Below are positions 25,988 to 35,775 of a stretch of DNA of 64,000 nucleotides, piece by piece. The stretch spans positions 186,001 to 250,000 of the forward strand of contig NZ_VVIQ01000001.1 in NCBI RefSeq assembly GCF_009728485.1, in the 5' to 3' direction. Position numbers and translations under genes: made by a program. The notes beneath the pieces are model-generated. The model had not been told where the DNA came from and did not search any database. It saw nothing but the letters and a program-made list of their open reading frames with translations. Origin of the DNA: Prevotella vespertina (GTDB taxonomy: Bacteria; Bacteroidota; Bacteroidia; Bacteroidales; Bacteroidaceae). Every line of letters starts with the position of its first letter. Position 1 is the stretch's first letter.

Positions 25988-26926
25988 ATGCGGAAAGTAA
26001 TAGGTATAGGTGAAACAGTCTTAGACATCATCTTCAAGGATAATAAACCAGTGGAAGCAGTGCCAGGTGGCTCTACCTTCAATGCTATCACTTCATTGGG
26101 TCGGTGTGGAGTGGACGTCACGTTCATTTCAGAAGCAGGTAATGACCATGTTGGAGAATACATCATTAAGTTCTTACAAGACAATGGTGTGAATGCTGAC
26201 AACGTCAGTATATTCCCAGACTCGAAGTCTCCTGTATCATTGGCATTCCTTGATAAGAACAATGATGCCGAATACATCTTTTATAAAGACCACCCTCATG
26301 ACCAACTAGAGTTTACTTATCCAGATATACAACCCGATGACATCGTACTTTTTGGATCGTATTATGCGGTGAATCCAGTTATACGTCCACAAGTAATGGG
26401 ACTTCTTGATTATGCTCATTCACGTGGAGCTATCATCTATTATGACGTTAACTTCCGACTAGCACATAAGGATGAGGTCATCAAGATAACACCTAATCTG
26501 ATAGAGAACCTCGATTATGCTGACATTGTTCGGGGTAGTCATGAGGATTTTGCAACCCTTTATAAAAAGGAGGAAGCCGATAAGGTGTACAATGCAGAGA
26601 TTTCTTTCTATTGCAAACAATTTGTTTATACACACGGAAGTCAACCTGTAGAGATACGTGGAGGACGTGATTTTAAGAAGTCATACGCTGTTCTTAACAC
26701 GAATGTTGTTAGTACCATCGGGGCTGGAGATAACTTCAATGCAGGTATTATATTCGGTATCTTGAAACATGGTATTACACGTGCTGACCTTGAAAGGGGC
26801 TTAACGGAAGAACAATGGGACAAGGTGATTGAATGTGCCTTAGCCTTCTCTGCTGATTGTTGTAAGGACATATTCAACTATGTAAGCAAGGACTTTGGGG
26901 AGAAAATGAAGCTCTCTCATTCCTAA
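25988..26926 (+). CDS. PfkB family carbohydrate kinase
   Basis: A 312-residue sugar kinase (start MRKVIGIGETVLDIIF). The N-terminal Gly-rich substrate loop PGGSTFNAITSLGRCG and the C-terminal signature STIGAGDNFNAGIIFG, with the catalytic Asp in GAGD, identify a ribokinase/fructokinase-type enzyme that phosphorylates a free sugar or nucleoside. Fructose is the commonest substrate in relatives, but this is not proven. The frame is open for 34 codons upstream, but that part lies before and across the promoter. It is divergent from the M16 gene and is followed after 38 bp by the FprA gene. Confidence 0.88.
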   Translation: MRKVIGIGETVLDIIFKDNKPVEAVPGGSTFNAITSLGRCGVDVTFISEAGNDHVGEYIIKFLQDNGVNADNVSIFPDSKSPVSLAFLDKNNDAEYIFYKDHPHDQLEFTYPDIQPDDIVLFGSYYAVNPVIRPQVMGLLDYAHSRGAIIYYDVNFRLAHKDEVIKITPNLIENLDYADIVRGSHEDFATLYKKEEADKVYNAEISFYCKQFVYTHGSQPVEIRGGRDFKKSYAVLNTNVVSTIGAGDNFNAGIIFGILKHGITRADLERGLTEEQWDKVIECALAFSADCCKDIFNYVSKDFGEKMKLSHS

Positions 26927-26964
26927 AACACACCCGAACAGACCACACTAAACATGATATAAAA

Positions 26965-28155
26965 ATGATAGAAATTGCCAATAAAGTTTATTACGTAGGC
27001 GTTAACGATCGGAACAAAGCTCTCTTTGAGGGCTTGTGGCCATTGCCTTATGGTGTTAGTTACAACTCTTATCTCATCGACGATGAGAAGGTTTGCCTTA
27101 TTGATACCGTTGAGGTAGACTTCTTCGTACAGTTCATTGAAAAACTCCGAGAGGTTTTGGGCGACCGACAGATTGACTATCTCGTCATTAATCACATGGA
27201 GCCTGACCACTCTGGATCGTTAGCTCTATTGAAGAAGTACTATCCTAACATACAAGTCATTGGTAACAAGAAGACCTTCGACATGATGTCTGGCTTCTAC
27301 GGAATCAAAGATAACACCATAGAAGTTAAGAACGGAGAAGAGCTCTCACTAGGTGCTCACACCTTACAGTTCTTTATGACACCTATGGTTCACTGGCCAG
27401 AAACAATGATGACATTGTGTAAAGGTGAGGTATCTCACCTCTTTACAGGCGATGCTTTCGGCTGTTTTGGTGCATTAAATGGCGGTTTCATCGATCAAGA
27501 GATTGATACCGACTGGTGCTGGTTAGAGATGGTTCGCTATTACTCAAACATCGTTGGAAAGTATGGAACACCTGTTCAGAATGCTTTGAAGAAGCTTGCT
27601 GGTATTCATATAGACTATATCTGCTCTACACATGGACCTGTTTGGCATAAGTATGTAGATAAAGTTATCAGTTTATATGACCGCATGTCAAAGTATGAAA
27701 CAGACCCTGGTTTGGTCATCTGCTATGGTACAATGTATGGAAACACCGAACGAATGGCAGAACAAATAGCACGTGCAGCATCTTTAGCAGGCGTTAAGGA
27801 CATTCGTCTTTATAATGTATCAAAGACGCACCACAGCTACATTCTTCAAGACATCTTCCGCTTCCGTGGTCTCATTGTGGGTGCTCCTACTTACAATGCA
27901 GGGCTTTATCACGAGATGGACGTACTACTCCAAGAGGTTGCCAATCGTGACATTAAGAACCATTACATCGGTTGGTTCGGCTCTTACTCATGGGCTTCAA
28001 AGGCGGTTGCTGCTATCGGGGAATGGAATGAGAATCATCTCCACTTCGAGAAGGTGGGCGAACCTGTTGAGATGAAGCAGGCTCTCACACCAGAAATCAA
28101 AGCTGAATGTGCTCGCTTAGGACGTGAGATGGCTGCTAAGCTATTGGCTGAATAA
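26965..28155 (+). CDS. FprA-type flavodiiron protein
   Basis: A 396-residue flavodiiron protein. The N-terminal metallo-beta-lactamase-like domain has the diiron ligand cluster (HMEPDHSGS near 76-84, later HWPE, GDAFG and CSTHGPVWH); the C-terminal flavodoxin domain starts VICYGTMYGNTERMAEQIA with the FMN phosphate loop, followed by GAPTYNAGLY. These enzymes reduce O2 to water, or NO to N2O, and protect anaerobes from oxygen. There is no rubredoxin domain, so an external donor is needed. It is probably cotranscribed with the PfkB kinase. Confidence 0.93.
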   Translation: MIEIANKVYYVGVNDRNKALFEGLWPLPYGVSYNSYLIDDEKVCLIDTVEVDFFVQFIEKLREVLGDRQIDYLVINHMEPDHSGSLALLKKYYPNIQVIGNKKTFDMMSGFYGIKDNTIEVKNGEELSLGAHTLQFFMTPMVHWPETMMTLCKGEVSHLFTGDAFGCFGALNGGFIDQEIDTDWCWLEMVRYYSNIVGKYGTPVQNALKKLAGIHIDYICSTHGPVWHKYVDKVISLYDRMSKYETDPGLVICYGTMYGNTERMAEQIARAASLAGVKDIRLYNVSKTHHSYILQDIFRFRGLIVGAPTYNAGLYHEMDVLLQEVANRDIKNHYIGWFGSYSWASKAVAAIGEWNENHLHFEKVGEPVEMKQALTPEIKAECARLGREMAAKLLAE

Positions 28156-28184
28156 AACTGATACTCATCCATTGATCTTATAAG

Positions 28185-28218
28185 AGGTTCGCTAATCACA
28201 CTTAGCGAACCTTTTTTT
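28185..28218 (+). terminator. Intrinsic terminator after the flavodiiron gene
   Basis: Perfect 11-bp stem AGGTTCGCTAA (28185-28195) with TTAGCGAACCT (28202-28212), 6-nt loop, then a T-run. Confidence 0.9.
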
Positions 28219-28276
28219 AATAGAATAAAAGACGAAAGCAACATTGATATAACACACTCGATTCATGTTTTTTTAG

Positions 28277-28284
28277 TATCTTTG
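28277..28284 (+). promoter_or_regulatory. Promoter -7 box for the LOG gene
   Basis: TATCTTTG, 25 bp before the ATG at 28310. Confidence 0.65.
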
Positions 28285-28309
28285 TACACAAACAAACATA
28301 GGTAATTAG

Positions 28310-28813
28310 ATGGAAATAGCAGTATTTTGTTCCGCAAATAACAATATTGACCCAGACTACTTTCGCTTAACTGAGACGTTGGGAAGATGGATTGGAGAGA
28401 ATGGGCACACCTTAGTATATGGCGGAGGGAACTCTGGTCTGATGGAATGTATCGGTAAGTCCGTTCATGAAGCAGGTGGGCGAACCATCGGCATCATCCC
28501 ACGTATCATGGAGGAAGGGCGCAGAGTGAGTGATTACGTTGATGTGGAAATCCCTTGTGAAGACCTCACTGACCGCAAGGCAATCATGATGGAGCGTGCA
28601 GATGTGTTCTATGCACTACCAGGAGGAGTAGGTACTCTCGATGAAGTCTTCACTATTATAGCCTCAAACACTATCGGCTATCATCAGAAGAAGGTTGTGC
28701 TATATAACATGAAAGGCTTTTGGAATAGCCTTATCGCACTATTAGACGACTTACAAAAGCGTAATATGATTCGTGGAAATTATCACGATTTCATCGAGAT
28801 AAAAGACTTTTAA
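28310..28813 (+). CDS. LOG family protein (cytokinin riboside 5'-monophosphate phosphoribohydrolase type)
   Basis: A 167-residue Rossmann-like protein with the two LOG motifs: GGGNSGLME near 43-51 and PGGVGTLDE near 104-112, in which the Glu and a nearby Arg are catalytic. Family members cleave nucleoside 5'-monophosphates between base and ribose phosphate; in bacteria the true substrate is often unclear (AMP or a modified purine nucleotide). It is slightly shorter than most members (175-190) but keeps all motifs. It is monocistronic. Confidence 0.88.
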   Translation: MEIAVFCSANNNIDPDYFRLTETLGRWIGENGHTLVYGGGNSGLMECIGKSVHEAGGRTIGIIPRIMEEGRRVSDYVDVEIPCEDLTDRKAIMMERADVFYALPGGVGTLDEVFTIIASNTIGYHQKKVVLYNMKGFWNSLIALLDDLQKRNMIRGNYHDFIEIKDF

Positions 28814-28836
28814 GAACCATTATTAGACGATCATTA

Positions 28837-28951
28837 TACTTTAAGTTAAACGACGATCCTACTTTAACTTAAAGCTTAGTTGTACTTTAACTTAAAGGTT
28901 CATTGTACTCTAACTTACACGTCAATTATACTTCAAGTTGTGCGTCAATTC
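28837..28951. repeat. Intergenic array, period exactly 23 bp (5 units)
   Basis: Units at 28837, 28860, 28883, 28906 and 28929, each beginning TACT and sharing TACTTTAACTTAAA. Units 2 and 3 contain CTTTAACTTAAAG, a palindrome around the central C. The array fills the convergent gap between the LOG gene and the GH66 terminator. Confidence 0.85.
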
Positions 28952-28976
28952 ACTCTAATAAATGACTATAAAAAAG

Positions 28977-29013
28977 TCCCCCTCTCTATTGTTTCACACA
29001 ATAAAGAGGGGGA
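28977..29013 (-). terminator. Terminator of the LRR-GH66 gene
   Basis: Sixteen-base-pair stem with one mismatch (28977-28992 with 28998-29013), 5-nt loop; the reverse strand continues CTTTTTTATAG. Confidence 0.85.
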
Positions 29014-29035
29014 TTTATCAATCTAATGGTTTACT

Positions 29036-32000
29036 TTACTTCACAACAATAGTCTTACCATCATGAATGTAAACACCTTTCGAAGGCTTTTGTAGCTTTA
29101 TTCCTGATAACGTGTAATAGTCATCTGAACTATTGCCACACACATTAGTAAGGCTCTTAATACCTTCTGTAACCATCTTCAAAGGCATTACGTTTGTCGT
29201 TGCTGACACAAGTGAAGCAGGGAAAGACAAATAAACATCACCCGCAACAAGGCTATTCTGCTGTGCCAAAGAGAAACTCTCACCACTCAAGACATAGTTC
29301 TTAATACGAGAACTATTGTCTACTGACTTCTGACCATGCTCTACAACAACCATTGTCCAATACTCCAAAGAAGGTAAGGTAAACGTTACTTTACCGCTAC
29401 TCTGTGTGAAGTCTAACTCTTGTGGAGCACCACCAAGACGGTCAGGGCTAGCAACCCAAATACGTGCAACAGGCTGCGCATCGTCAAGTACAATCTTCTT
29501 ATTGTTCAAGACATTAGGCAATGGCATTGTTTCTGACAAGTCGCGAATATTAAAGTTGTCCCTTGAAACATTGCTATAGTTCAACAACTGGATTGTTGTA
29601 ACATCCCCCTTCTTGGTGCTGTAAGTGTTCACCATGTAAGGCTTAGGTCCTATTGTCTGCTTCTCTGGATGTTCGTTTAGACTAGGATCAGGGTTAGAGA
29701 GATCCCAAGCTGCCACTTGCTTGCCATCCATCGTCATACTTACAGTCGTTTCCGCATTGTTATCTCGCAAGTAATTCTCGTATGCTGTAAGGAAATCATA
29801 GTAGTGAATGATTGACTTTTGCAGCTTACTTGACATTGGACGAGTGTCATCTGGGAAGTATTCCGTGAACAACATGTGGTCTCCACTAAGCTCTATTCTT
29901 GACCCACCAAGGGCAAAGATTGTAGCTTCTCCCATCAAAGCACTACTCAAGCGAAGCTCTCCTGGGCGACCATTGCGGCAATGCAAATAGGCAGCGAACA
30001 CTGTATTAAAGGTGTTCTTACCATTGTTACGACGGTTATCCTGTATGATCTTGCGATAATTCCAGTAGTAGTCGTCCCCTCCCCACATCTCATTATAACC
30101 AAATTCAACGTTCTTTGTACCCACAATGTTTGGTCCTCCGAAGCTTGAAGCAGCGTTCATCACAAGATACTTATTGTGGTTATCCGCCTTCATGCGGTTG
30201 ATGAAGTTAGCAAAATAGCCCTCAAAGTCATTCGTGTTACGGCGGTCACCATCAGTATAAACCTTCTTTCCGTTCACTTTCTTACTCTTCAAGTTAACGT
30301 AATAAGCATCACGTTGATGCCCCAACTGGTCGATGTGATAACCATCAAAGCCAAAGTTCTGATAAACCTTATTGATAGAACCAGCAAGATAGTTTACCCA
30401 ATTCTGATTTCCAGGGTTCATTACGTATATGCTCGGCCAACTACCAAGAGGATACTGATACTGATGGAGATCGTAACCACCACCTTTCTTTTCATGCAAG
30501 TCGATCCATCCCCAATCACTGCTAACGCCGTCTTTATCAAGATTGTCAGGTGTTTCTGGTGTGTTGCCATTCATGTTTCCAGTCACACCATATATCAAGT
30601 CATAGAACATACACTTGCTTCCTACACCATGCAACTGGTTGATGTAGTTATCGATTGACGACTTATAGACATTACGCAAACCAATATCTTTCCACTGTGT
30701 AGCGCCTTGAGGGAATAGAATATGGTGTTGCCATTGCCAATCATAGAACTGAATACCAGTCATGTGATAGCGATTGAGCATAGCAACCTCTCCCTTTACC
30801 TTATCTAGCGTCTTGCTTGCATCGTAGTGAGAAACAAATCCATAACGTGGGAAACGACCCCATTCCGTTGAGACATCAATACCTATTGTTGCATAAACAT
30901 TGTCAGTTGTACCTACTGTAGTATACACTTCTGCAAGATAACCAGTGAAGTTATCAGCAGGAACCTTCCATGTCCATGAGGTCTTTCCACTGATATCTGC
31001 AGTGGCGACAACCTTATTTCCATGTAGATAACGCACCTTTGCTCCATCTGGGAAAGCATACTTAGTTGTGAAAGTAACAGTGCTATTAGGCTCATAACGT
31101 ACCTTATCAGTTGTCAAATCAACTGGGTTAGAAAGGTAAGTAAGGTCAGCCTTATACTGAATCGTTGCATTGTTGGCAATCTCACTAGTTGCTACATGGA
31201 GGGCATTGTCGTCATAGTGAGTATCATTATCAGCCAAACGGAGTTGATAAACAGTGTTTGGTGTAGCCTCAATAACTAGTCCAGTACCTGCACCAGCAGT
31301 CGTAACAGGAAGCAAGTTGACTGAGTTATTCTCACCAACACCCTTTGCGATATATGCTTTCAAGCCATTCACAGAAGCGAAATCAACTGCAAATTCACTT
31401 GAGAAGGTGGCATACTTACTTCTTTGTTGATAGGGGAAGCTATCCTTCACCTTATCTGATATATAAGCAACACCCCTTATGTTTGCCAAAGCAGATGGTT
31501 TCACATAGAAGTTGAATTTGTTATCAACACCCGCAAAAGTGTATTGATTAACGCTAGGTTGGTTATCACCTAAATAATAAACAGCCGATAAACGGCTACA
31601 ACCATTAAAGGTATTGTCATTGAAAGTGGTGATATTACCTGGAATAACAACTGATTCCAATGATGTACAATGGAAGAAACTACCTGTTCCTAAGGCTGTT
31701 GCTCGAAGTGGCAAGACTACCTTCTTCAAGTTTTGACAACCTTCAAACGACCATTCTCCAATCTCATTAACACCACTAGGAAGCTCCAAAATTATAAGTC
31801 CCGTCTGCTTAAAGGCATGATCCTTGATAACTTCTAAACGGCTATCAAACTGCACCTGTGTCAAGTGTTGGCAATCTTGGAAGGCTTGTCCACCAATCTC
31901 TTTCACATTGGCAGGCAACACCAAGGATGTTAACCCAGTGTTGGCAAAGGAACGATAACCAATCGTTTGTAAGGAACCAGACAATGTGACTGATTGAAGA

Positions 32001-32374
32001 TTGGAACAATCAGTGTATTCATAGCCCTGCATATTAGCATTGCTTGACGCATCTGTTACGGAACGAAGGTTCTTACAAGCATTGAAAGCACTATAACCAA
32101 TACTGTTAACAGAACTAGGAATAATCACAGATGTAATCGAGTTATTCCCCTGGAAAGCATTGTGTTCAATGACTGTAACCGCATAATCATTTTTACCATA
32201 CCTTACACTGGATGGTATTACAACGTCACCACTGGTAGACTTACCATCCACCAACGTTACAGTCTTATCCGAACTAGTTGTGTATTTAATGCTATTTTGC
32301 ACAAAATCATCAGCAAACGACGTTGTAAACGATAGTAATGCTGTACACAAAAAAAGTAATCGTTTCAATCTCAT
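29036..32374 (-). CDS. Secreted LRR-GH66 fusion (dextranase-like) protein
   Basis: A 1112-residue secreted protein: signal peptide 1-21; BspA/LRR_5 leucine-rich repeats about 55-290 (repeated IPSSV-IGYSAF-type units); a linker domain around 315-410 shared with the neighbouring BspA-like protein (YATFSSEFAVDF); an Ig-like GH66 N-domain (about 420-500); and a GH66 catalytic barrel from RFPRYGFVSHYD (507). GFDGYHIDQLG holds the probable nucleophile Asp682, and a Glu in VEFGYNEMW (757 or 762) is the candidate acid/base. The last 30 residues (YYTLSGIKL, GVYIHDGKTIVVK) form the sorting-type C-terminus also seen in two other secreted proteins here. GH66 enzymes cut alpha-1,6-glucan (dextran), so degradation of dextran, for example in dental plaque, is inferred. 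Confidence 0.85.
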   Translation of the reverse strand: MRLKRLLFLCTALLSFTTSFADDFVQNSIKYTTSSDKTVTLVDGKSTSGDVVIPSSVRYGKNDYAVTVIEHNAFQGNNSITSVIIPSSVNSIGYSAFNACKNLRSVTDASSNANMQGYEYTDCSNLQSVTLSGSLQTIGYRSFANTGLTSLVLPANVKEIGGQAFQDCQHLTQVQFDSRLEVIKDHAFKQTGLIILELPSGVNEIGEWSFEGCQNLKKVVLPLRATALGTGSFFHCTSLESVVIPGNITTFNDNTFNGCSRLSAVYYLGDNQPSVNQYTFAGVDNKFNFYVKPSALANIRGVAYISDKVKDSFPYQQRSKYATFSSEFAVDFASVNGLKAYIAKGVGENNSVNLLPVTTAGAGTGLVIEATPNTVYQLRLADNDTHYDDNALHVATSEIANNATIQYKADLTYLSNPVDLTTDKVRYEPNSTVTFTTKYAFPDGAKVRYLHGNKVVATADISGKTSWTWKVPADNFTGYLAEVYTTVGTTDNVYATIGIDVSTEWGRFPRYGFVSHYDASKTLDKVKGEVAMLNRYHMTGIQFYDWQWQHHILFPQGATQWKDIGLRNVYKSSIDNYINQLHGVGSKCMFYDLIYGVTGNMNGNTPETPDNLDKDGVSSDWGWIDLHEKKGGGYDLHQYQYPLGSWPSIYVMNPGNQNWVNYLAGSINKVYQNFGFDGYHIDQLGHQRDAYYVNLKSKKVNGKKVYTDGDRRNTNDFEGYFANFINRMKADNHNKYLVMNAASSFGGPNIVGTKNVEFGYNEMWGGDDYYWNYRKIIQDNRRNNGKNTFNTVFAAYLHCRNGRPGELRLSSALMGEATIFALGGSRIELSGDHMLFTEYFPDDTRPMSSKLQKSIIHYYDFLTAYENYLRDNNAETTVSMTMDGKQVAAWDLSNPDPSLNEHPEKQTIGPKPYMVNTYSTKKGDVTTIQLLNYSNVSRDNFNIRDLSETMPLPNVLNNKKIVLDDAQPVARIWVASPDRLGGAPQELDFTQSSGKVTFTLPSLEYWTMVVVEHGQKSVDNSSRIKNYVLSGESFSLAQQNSLVAGDVYLSFPASLVSATTNVMPLKMVTEGIKSLTNVCGNSSDDYYTLSGIKLQKPSKGVYIHDGKTIVVK

Positions 32375-32430
32375 TAATTATCCTTTCTCATTAAAACTAT
32401 GATGAATTACCACCTTATTAAATATAAAAA

Positions 32431-32475
32431 GCATCGCCACACACTAACCCCTTTAGGCTAGACACGTGGCAATGC
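32431..32475 (-). terminator. Terminator after the second MKKxYxSP gene
   Basis: GCATCGCCAC (32431-32440) pairs with GTGGCAATGC (32466-32475), one mismatch; the reverse strand continues TTTTTATATTT. Confidence 0.7.
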
Positions 32476-32503
32476 CCTTTCAATATAAATTTAGTTCTAA
32501 TAT

Positions 32504-32725
32504 TTAATCATCCCATAGTGACCTGCGGTTACCCACATATACGTCACCACCTGATGTTACATTCACTCTATCTGAATAGTCATCGTCCATGTCATCAAAT
32601 ACATGTTTCTTACCGAGAGCAGTACCTGGATCTGCTGGAGTATCATCAAATGACAAGTCTAACAAATGCTTCTCTAGCTTTATCTCTACCTGTTCTGTGA
32701 CAGGACTAACATAGTTCTTTTTCAT
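32504..32725 (-). CDS. Small acidic MKKxYxSP protein (second)
   Basis: A 73-residue protein of unknown function. It starts MKKNYVSPVT, has a LEKHLLDLS segment at 17-25 and an acidic patch FDDMDDDYSD at about 43-52, the same layout as the protein at 7113. Its ATG overlaps the TGA of the upstream BspA-like gene (ATGA at 32725-32722), so it is probably translated by coupling to that surface protein. There is no signal peptide. It could be a chaperone or regulatory peptide for the secreted partner, or a modified-peptide precursor; nothing in the sequence decides. Confidence 0.75.
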   Translation of the reverse strand: MKKNYVSPVTEQVEIKLEKHLLDLSFDDTPADPGTALGKKHVFDDMDDDYSDRVNVTSGGDVYVGNRRSLWDD

Positions 32726-35016
32726 CGTACAATAACTTTTTTGCCATTCTTAATATATACACCTTTCTCTGTTGGGTTCACTACTCGAACACCTGAAATG
32801 GTATAGTAAACATTGTCTTCATCAGCCTTACCTGCTGCATCAATGCTTTCGATACCTGTAGCATCGTTGGTCATATTACCATCTTCATCGTCAAGACTTA
32901 AACCGAAGACTACTGACTTTGCTCCTTGAACACCTGGCTCGTTGGTTTCATGAACGTAAGCTCTACCACAGTAGATGGTCTTTGCGTCCTGAGTTAAGTG
33001 CAACTTATAATCAGACTGTAGTGTCCAGTTACTCTTACCATCTGTCTCTGTCTGATAAAGAAGAGTATCTTCGCGAACAGGCATTACCTTGTTATCAGCG
33101 AGCTTAGCAACAGCTGACTCTGCGATACGATAGGTGTAAGTAGTATTAGGTGTACCAGCAAGGATAACACCTTCGTTGGCTGCTATTGAAGTAGCCTTTG
33201 TCATCTTCAATATCTTCTGAATCTTTGTAGGCTGCGTAACCTTGTATGTGCTCTTACCTACGTAAGCTTCCATAGCATCACGACCATTAGCTGCAACAAA
33301 GTCTACAGGGAAGTCGTGTGTGAAAGTAGCATACTTTGTATTCAATGTCTGCTCGTAAGTATCCTTCAAGTTGAGTGTGTTCCAATCAGCATTTGACCGA
33401 TAATCAGACAACTTACTTGCCTTTACATAGACATTCTTTGGTGTGTTATCAAATGCGTTAGTAGTTAATGTTGCTGGAGTTTCAGCCAAGATATTAACGT
33501 AATTCAAGTGTGAACAACCATTGAAAGCGTTAGCCTTTATCTCTGTTACAGTAGATGGAAGAGTGATGAAAGGCAGACTTGTACAACCTGCAAACATGCT
33601 TTCTGCCACATAAGTCAATGGCTGAGTAGCTAAAGATGTAGCAGGGAACTCTACGTACTTCAAGCTTTTACAGTCCATGAAAGCCCCTTTACCGATAGTC
33701 ATATCACCTTTGAGGTGAACACAAGTAAGTCCACTCTCTCGGAAAGCATCAGCACCAAGTGTCTTAACAGAACCCTTGAAGAAGAACTTCTTCAATGCAC
33801 CAGTAGACCAGAAAGCACCGTCACCGATAGTTTCAACCTTAGTACCATAGTCTACTGTAGCTAAATGATCACAGCTTCGGAAAGCCTGCGCATCAATTGT
33901 CTTAAGCTCTGCTGGCAACTTAATAGTAGTCAAAGCAGCACACATATTGAATGCATTTGCACCAATCTTAGTGATGTTATCCCATGCACCTGGCTGCCCA
34001 GGAATACCTTTGATAGTTGTTAGTTGACCACAAGCCCAGAATGTATTTGCAGGAATTTCAGTTACAGCTGCAGGCCATTCAACAGATGTTAAAGGTGTCC
34101 CCCAGAACACACCTGTGTCCATCTTCTTGATTCTTGAGAGGTCAACAGACGTCAAAGCATCACAGATATAGAAGCAGTTATCGCCTAACTCCTCTACAGA
34201 TTGAGGAACTTGAGACCATGTGATTTTATCGCAATTCTCGAATGCATTCTTGTTTAAACGCTTTGGATTATAACCATTCCAATTGATAGTTGCTAAGTTC
34301 GTACAATTCTTGAAGGTAAAACTTGGCAAGTTACGTGAAGCATAACTACTTGGGAATGTGAAAGAGGTAAGCGACTCACAGCCTTCAAACACACCACCTT
34401 CAATAGAGTTAGGATCATCATCGCCTAAGTAAGTTACTGTATTTGGAAGCGTGATAGATGCCAACTTCTTACAGTTTAAGAATGCATGTGAGTCAATCTC
34501 CTTCAACTGAGAAGTACCATCAGTAGCACCTTCAATAACAAATTCAGTCATGTTCTCACATTGATCAAAACAACGTGATTCAATGTGCTCAACTGTCTTT
34601 GGGATTGTAATCTTGGTTATCTGGCTTGTAACACCAGAGCTTGCTGCGCGGAAAAGGTTAGCACGAAGCATGGTAACCTTATAAGTAGCAGAACCTTGAA
34701 GTACCCCCCCGTAAGTAACAGCAGCTGTTACTGTTTCAGGAATAGTAACTGCTCCTACCTTACTAATGGCATTATTCTGCGCATCAGCCAAAGCAGCATC
34801 CTTCTTCGCATCAGTGCTCAAATCAGTCAAAGTAGTCCAACCACAGAACTCAACAGCATTGTCTTGTGAACTAGTACTCACGAATTTCTGGATACTAAAC
34901 AGCATACCATTGTCCACAAACAAGTTGGTTCTTCGCTCAACATCTGTTGGTTGAGAGTCTGCAAAACATCCTAGTGAGATGATTGCAAACAACGCCAGAA
35001 GTAATTTTCTCTTCAT
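32722..35016 (-). CDS. BspA-like leucine-rich repeat surface protein
   Basis: A 764-residue secreted protein: signal peptide ending near CFADSQP (17-23), then about 14 LRR_5/BspA-type repeats from roughly 110 to 520 (pattern IGDGAF--TGALKKF and ITLPSTVTEIKANAFNGC), then a YATFTHDFPVDF linker domain like that of the GH66 protein, and a C-terminal sorting-type motif (VYYTISGVRV, KGVYIKNGKKVIVR). BspA-type proteins bind fibronectin, fibrinogen and other bacteria, so adhesion is the likely role. It has its own promoter box about 180 bp upstream and is coupled to a small acidic protein downstream. Confidence 0.85.
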   Translation of the reverse strand: MKRKLLLALFAIISLGCFADSQPTDVERRTNLFVDNGMLFSIQKFVSTSSQDNAVEFCGWTTLTDLSTDAKKDAALADAQNNAISKVGAVTIPETVTAAVTYGGVLQGSATYKVTMLRANLFRAASSGVTSQITKITIPKTVEHIESRCFDQCENMTEFVIEGATDGTSQLKEIDSHAFLNCKKLASITLPNTVTYLGDDDPNSIEGGVFEGCESLTSFTFPSSYASRNLPSFTFKNCTNLATINWNGYNPKRLNKNAFENCDKITWSQVPQSVEELGDNCFYICDALTSVDLSRIKKMDTGVFWGTPLTSVEWPAAVTEIPANTFWACGQLTTIKGIPGQPGAWDNITKIGANAFNMCAALTTIKLPAELKTIDAQAFRSCDHLATVDYGTKVETIGDGAFWSTGALKKFFFKGSVKTLGADAFRESGLTCVHLKGDMTIGKGAFMDCKSLKYVEFPATSLATQPLTYVAESMFAGCTSLPFITLPSTVTEIKANAFNGCSHLNYVNILAETPATLTTNAFDNTPKNVYVKASKLSDYRSNADWNTLNLKDTYEQTLNTKYATFTHDFPVDFVAANGRDAMEAYVGKSTYKVTQPTKIQKILKMTKATSIAANEGVILAGTPNTTYTYRIAESAVAKLADNKVMPVREDTLLYQTETDGKSNWTLQSDYKLHLTQDAKTIYCGRAYVHETNEPGVQGAKSVVFGLSLDDEDGNMTNDATGIESIDAAGKADEDNVYYTISGVRVVNPTEKGVYIKNGKKVIVR

Positions 35017-35195
35017 TTGTTTTAAATTTTAATTTTAAGTTTTCTTGGTGATTGATAGGCACGCATTGGCTGGATGTCGTGTGATAAATAAATGTTTAAA
35101 TGATTATTACATCCTAGAAAATAGTCCTCTTTGTACCCTTGATCACATGTCAACTTTTTATAACATTAATAGTTCTCTCGCTTTTTTTACACGTG

Positions 35196-35203
35196 CAAAG
35201 TTA
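35196..35203 (-). promoter_or_regulatory. Promoter -7 box for the BspA-like gene
   Basis: Reverse strand reads TAACTTTG; leader of about 175 nt. Confidence 0.6.
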
Positions 35204-35734
35204 CAAAAAGATATGCTTATATCAAATATATCTATTGTATTAATACAAATGCTTTAAAGGGTATAATAACTGATTATTAAGTACTTAGCGATTTATAAAA
35301 ACCATATTTTATAAGTATAACATAATGTTATTAGACCTATTACCAAGTGTTTTTTAGCTAAAATCAAATACTTTTATGAATGAGATATTAAACTATCTTC
35401 ACAGGTTAAATACTATATTTCTAAGAAAAACAATTGACAAGTAAGGATTATAGAAAAGGCTTACAAGAACGCTTCTAGTGGTATTTACTATAATAAAAGA
35501 GCATATTTAAAATGGCTAAAGAATATCGTCTCTATCTCTAAAGATACTTTTTTAAATGGAAAAATAGTCTAAAAGTTGCTTTAAAACAAACCAATCTTCT
35601 AATAAAATTAGATTATTTTTTATAACGTATGAGCGTTTACACGATGATTACCGATGGTTTACACTATAAGAAAGGGGCATATTTCATTCGACTAAGAGGC
35701 ATTAAATTAACCGATGAAAAGGGACAAAAAGAAT

Positions 35735-35775
35735 ATCGCCACAACTCTTTTACATATAATAAGAGTTGTGGCGAT
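35735..35775 (-). terminator. Terminator of the TPR/HTH regulator
   Basis: Perfect 15-bp stem ATCGCCACAACTCTT (35735-35749) with 35761-35775, 11-nt loop; the reverse strand continues ATTCTTTTTG. Confidence 0.85.
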
